A DNA stretch of 7,805 nt from Bacteroidota bacterium (GTDB lineage: Bacteria; Bacteroidota; Bacteroidia; Chitinophagales; LD1). Made by a program: the position numbers and the translations under genes. The notes below the pieces were generated by a model that had not been told where the DNA came from, made no database searches, and was given only the letters and a program-made list of their open reading frames with translations. Positions within the stretch are counted from its first letter, which is position 1, and each line of letters starts with the position of its first letter. Location: the NCBI GenBank assembly GCA_023428205.1, contig JAEYZB010000020.1, positions 1 through 7,805 on the forward strand, read 5' to 3'. This document shows positions 6,536-7,805 of the stretch, in pieces.

Positions 6536-6715
6536 AATAAGTTTGTGCAGAAATTTGAAGAAAGGTTATATGGCTTTTGGGACGCAAACGAAGAAGAAAC
6601 AAAAAATCTTCTTAGCGAAATCTTACAATACGCAAATGCTAATCCGCAAACTTTTATTTCTGATGTAAACGAGATAAAATTCGATGATGATTTATACGCG
6701 TTTCCAATCATATAA
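6533..6715 (+). CDS. Small hypothetical protein (60 aa)
   Basis: I do not recognise this protein. It starts 18 bp after the rimO stop on the same strand and ends 29 bp before the convergent dCMP deaminase stop. The sequence is acidic, with an amphipathic helical first half (KFEERLYGFWDANEEETKNL then LSEILQYANA) and a second half ending FDDDLYAFPII. No signal peptide, membrane segment or metal-binding motif is visible. Composition looks protein-like, and no other plausible gene occupies the stretch. However, an antisense frame of similar length is open over 6526-6711, so openness alone is weak evidence. It could be a genuine small gene, a fragment of a larger decayed one, or non-coding. Short degenerate inverted repeats flank it. 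Confidence 0.45.
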   Translation: MNKFVQKFEERLYGFWDANEEETKNLLSEILQYANANPQTFISDVNEIKFDDDLYAFPII

Positions 6716-6744
6716 TTGGCTCATCGTCAAATTGGCAAATCGTC
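6714..6744. repeat. Two 15-bp tandem copies of a short repeat, inverted relative to 6516-6535
   Basis: AATTGGCTCATCGTC (6714-6728) and AATTGGCAAATCGTC (6730-6744) agree at 13 of 15 positions and are separated by one base. The pair fills essentially the whole gap between the small ORF stop and the dCMP deaminase stop. The reverse complement resembles the repeat at 6516-6535. No hairpin with a U-run is visible, so I do not call it a terminator. Confidence 0.6.
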
Positions 6745-7245
6745 TTATTTCTTCTCGTACTCCTGCACTTCCTCGTGAACATATTCCAACTTCACGCCAG
6801 CCGTCAAAAACATTTCTTCCGATTCTGCTCCTGCGTGATATTTGCGTTCACAGACTACGCGTTTAATGCCACAGTTGATAATCAGCATACAGCACACCCG
6901 GCAAGGAGTCATTCGGCAGTACAATGTTGCTCCATCTAAGGCTACACCTCTTCGTGCGGCTTGCGTAATAGCATTTTGTTCCGCGTGAACAGTGCGTACA
7001 CAATGCTCAGTAACGCTGCCGTCTTCGTGCAGCATCTTTTTCATTTGGTGTCCCACTTCATCACAGTGAGGTAAACCAATTGGCGAACCCACATAACCTG
7101 TTACGAGCAATTGATTGTCTTTCGCAATCACGCAACCGCTTCGTCCGCGACCGCAGGTGGCGCGTTTGGAAATCGCGTCCATTACTTCCATGAAATATTG
7201 GTCCCAAGTCGGGCGGATGTAGAATGTTTTATTTTCCGATGACAT
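6745..7245 (-). CDS. Deoxycytidylate (dCMP) deaminase family protein
   Basis: A 166-residue zinc-dependent cytidine-deaminase-fold enzyme, probably converting dCMP to dUMP for thymidylate synthesis in the cytoplasm. The N-terminus has RPTWDQYFMEVMDAISKRAT, close to the family's 'RpsWdeYFm.iA..vakRStC'. GYVGSPIGLPHCDEVGH follows. The catalytic motif is HAEQNA (His87, Glu89), and the zinc ligands are Cys115 and Cys118 in TPCRVCCMLIINCGI. Length is typical for bacterial dCMP deaminases. The family's usual R.VGAVI segment reads RGRSGCVIAKD, a mild variation. Its ATG lies inside the 3' end of the kinase-like gene (17-bp overlap in a different frame), so the two are almost certainly one translational unit. 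Riboflavin-type and tRNA deaminases are less likely given the RPTWDQYF and GLPHCDE segments. Confidence 0.92.
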   Translation of the reverse strand: MSSENKTFYIRPTWDQYFMEVMDAISKRATCGRGRSGCVIAKDNQLLVTGYVGSPIGLPHCDEVGHQMKKMLHEDGSVTEHCVRTVHAEQNAITQAARRGVALDGATLYCRMTPCRVCCMLIINCGIKRVVCERKYHAGAESEEMFLTAGVKLEYVHEEVQEYEKK

Positions 7246-7786
7246 ATAATGCTTTTTCTATTTGCGAATATAGTGCTTCAAACGAAGTGTTGTTGTCAAA
7301 CTTATAATCCGCCAACCGTTGGCACTCGGCTAAATTCTGTTTGTTCGGGTCGGTAGAAGTCATTTCCCGAGCTTCATTTTCCAAAAATGTCTCGTAGGAA
7401 ATGTGATCGGTTTCTGAAGCGCGAATGACAATTCTTTCGTAACGGACTTTAGGGTCAGCATCAATGGCAAAGAGATGAAAATTCGGTTTTTCGCGCAGAG
7501 CCGTTACTTCTCCAACGGTACGTACACTTTCTATTATGGCATCTTGTCCGTTCGCTTTCGCTTGTTCGTACAGTTGTTCTACAATATAGCTGGGAGAATG
7601 ATTGGCACGTAATTCATTGGCGACAATGACCATTGAATCGCGATTGACAGGGAGGTTTCGCTTTTTAATAATATCAATCAAAAATCCGCGAACCGAATAG
7701 TGCGCGAAACCGTAATGTGATTGCAAATAATCTACAATAGTTCCTTTTCCTGCGCCTATTGTTCCTGTGATGCCGATTATTTTCAT
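7229..7786 (-). CDS. P-loop nucleotide-kinase-like protein (AAA_18/UPF0200-like)
   Basis: A 185-residue protein with an adenylate-kinase-type Walker A, GTIGAGKGT (residues 8-16), at the extreme N-terminus. Further elements are VANELRANHSPSYIVEQLYE, a strand-plus-Arg segment AIIESVRTVGEV (in place of 'vIDGiRs..Ev'), and LFAIDADPKVRYERIVIR, the lid-region Arg pattern of nucleoside monophosphate kinases and dephospho-CoA kinase. The order and spacing resemble the UPF0200/dephospho-CoA-kinase-like group, whose substrate is generally unassigned. It is probably a cytoplasmic ATP-dependent kinase acting on a nucleotide or related small molecule. It overlaps the downstream dCMP deaminase gene by 17 bp, which suggests a linked role in deoxypyrimidine metabolism, but the phosphate acceptor cannot be read from the sequence. 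The ATG at 7786 is supported by the Walker A position. Only 19 bp of upstream sequence remain, and no promoter is visible in them. Confidence 0.85.
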   Translation of the reverse strand: MKIIGITGTIGAGKGTIVDYLQSHYGFAHYSVRGFLIDIIKKRNLPVNRDSMVIVANELRANHSPSYIVEQLYEQAKANGQDAIIESVRTVGEVTALREKPNFHLFAIDADPKVRYERIVIRASETDHISYETFLENEAREMTSTDPNKQNLAECQRLADYKFDNNTSFEALYSQIEKALYVIGK

Positions 7787-7805
7787 GCTGTGTTTTGGTT
7801 AATCC

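Noticed and set aside
6526..6711. 61-residue minus-strand ORF opposite the small plus-strand ORF
   Set aside because: Its translation is Ser/Phe-rich with no recognisable feature, and it looks like a shadow of the plus frame. The plus frame has the more protein-like composition and follows rimO closely.
6714..6744. Repeats between small ORF and deaminase considered as a CRISPR array or terminator
   Set aside because: There are only two 15-bp units one base apart, so there are no spacers. They are direct copies rather than inverted, so no stem forms between them.

Overview
The window reads as chromosomal DNA of a member of the Bacteroidota. Three upstream regions carry the Bacteroidota -7 promoter element TAnnTTTG or a near match. 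Start codons mostly lack a strong Shine-Dalgarno sequence. The gene content also fits: a Crp/Fnr regulator of the short Bacteroidota type, a secreted DUF4197 protein, and a fused alpha/beta 2-oxoacid dehydrogenase E1. I cannot place it below phylum level from this sequence alone.

Layout, left to right. Positions 2-154 hold the C-terminal tail of a YetF-like (DUF421) membrane protein, followed after 10 bp by a Crp/Fnr-family regulator (165-755), probably in the same transcript. An exported DUF4197 protein (842-1891) has its signal peptide separated from its conserved domain by about 110 residues of Thr/Ser/Gly-rich sequence, which includes three 17-residue repeats and a glycine-zipper-like stretch. 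It converges on a class I SAM-dependent methyltransferase (1962-3050, minus strand), and a perfect 23-bp inverted repeat sits between them as a probable two-way terminator. A 126-bp intergenic region with divergent promoters separates the methyltransferase from the fused E1 gene (3177-5156). Next comes rimO (5204-6514), which has its own promoter ending 6 bp before the ATG, so its mRNA is probably nearly leaderless. A small unrecognised ORF (6533-6715) is bracketed by short degenerate inverted repeats. The right end carries a minus-strand pair that overlaps by 17 bp: a P-loop nucleotide-kinase-like protein (7229-7786), then a dCMP deaminase (6745-7245).

Most genes look like housekeeping or metabolic functions: 2-oxoacid oxidation, ribosomal protein S12 modification and pyrimidine deoxynucleotide supply. 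The points most worth following up are the overlapping kinase/deaminase pair, which mirrors a domain fusion known in fungal dCMP deaminase and in AvcD-type anti-phage deaminases; the repeat-expanded linker in the DUF4197 protein; the methyltransferase that lacks the usual catalytic histidine; and the repeat-flanked small ORF. I see no clear evidence of a wholly new system, and no CRISPR array, tRNA, rRNA or transposase. No gene-free stretch exceeds 300 bases.
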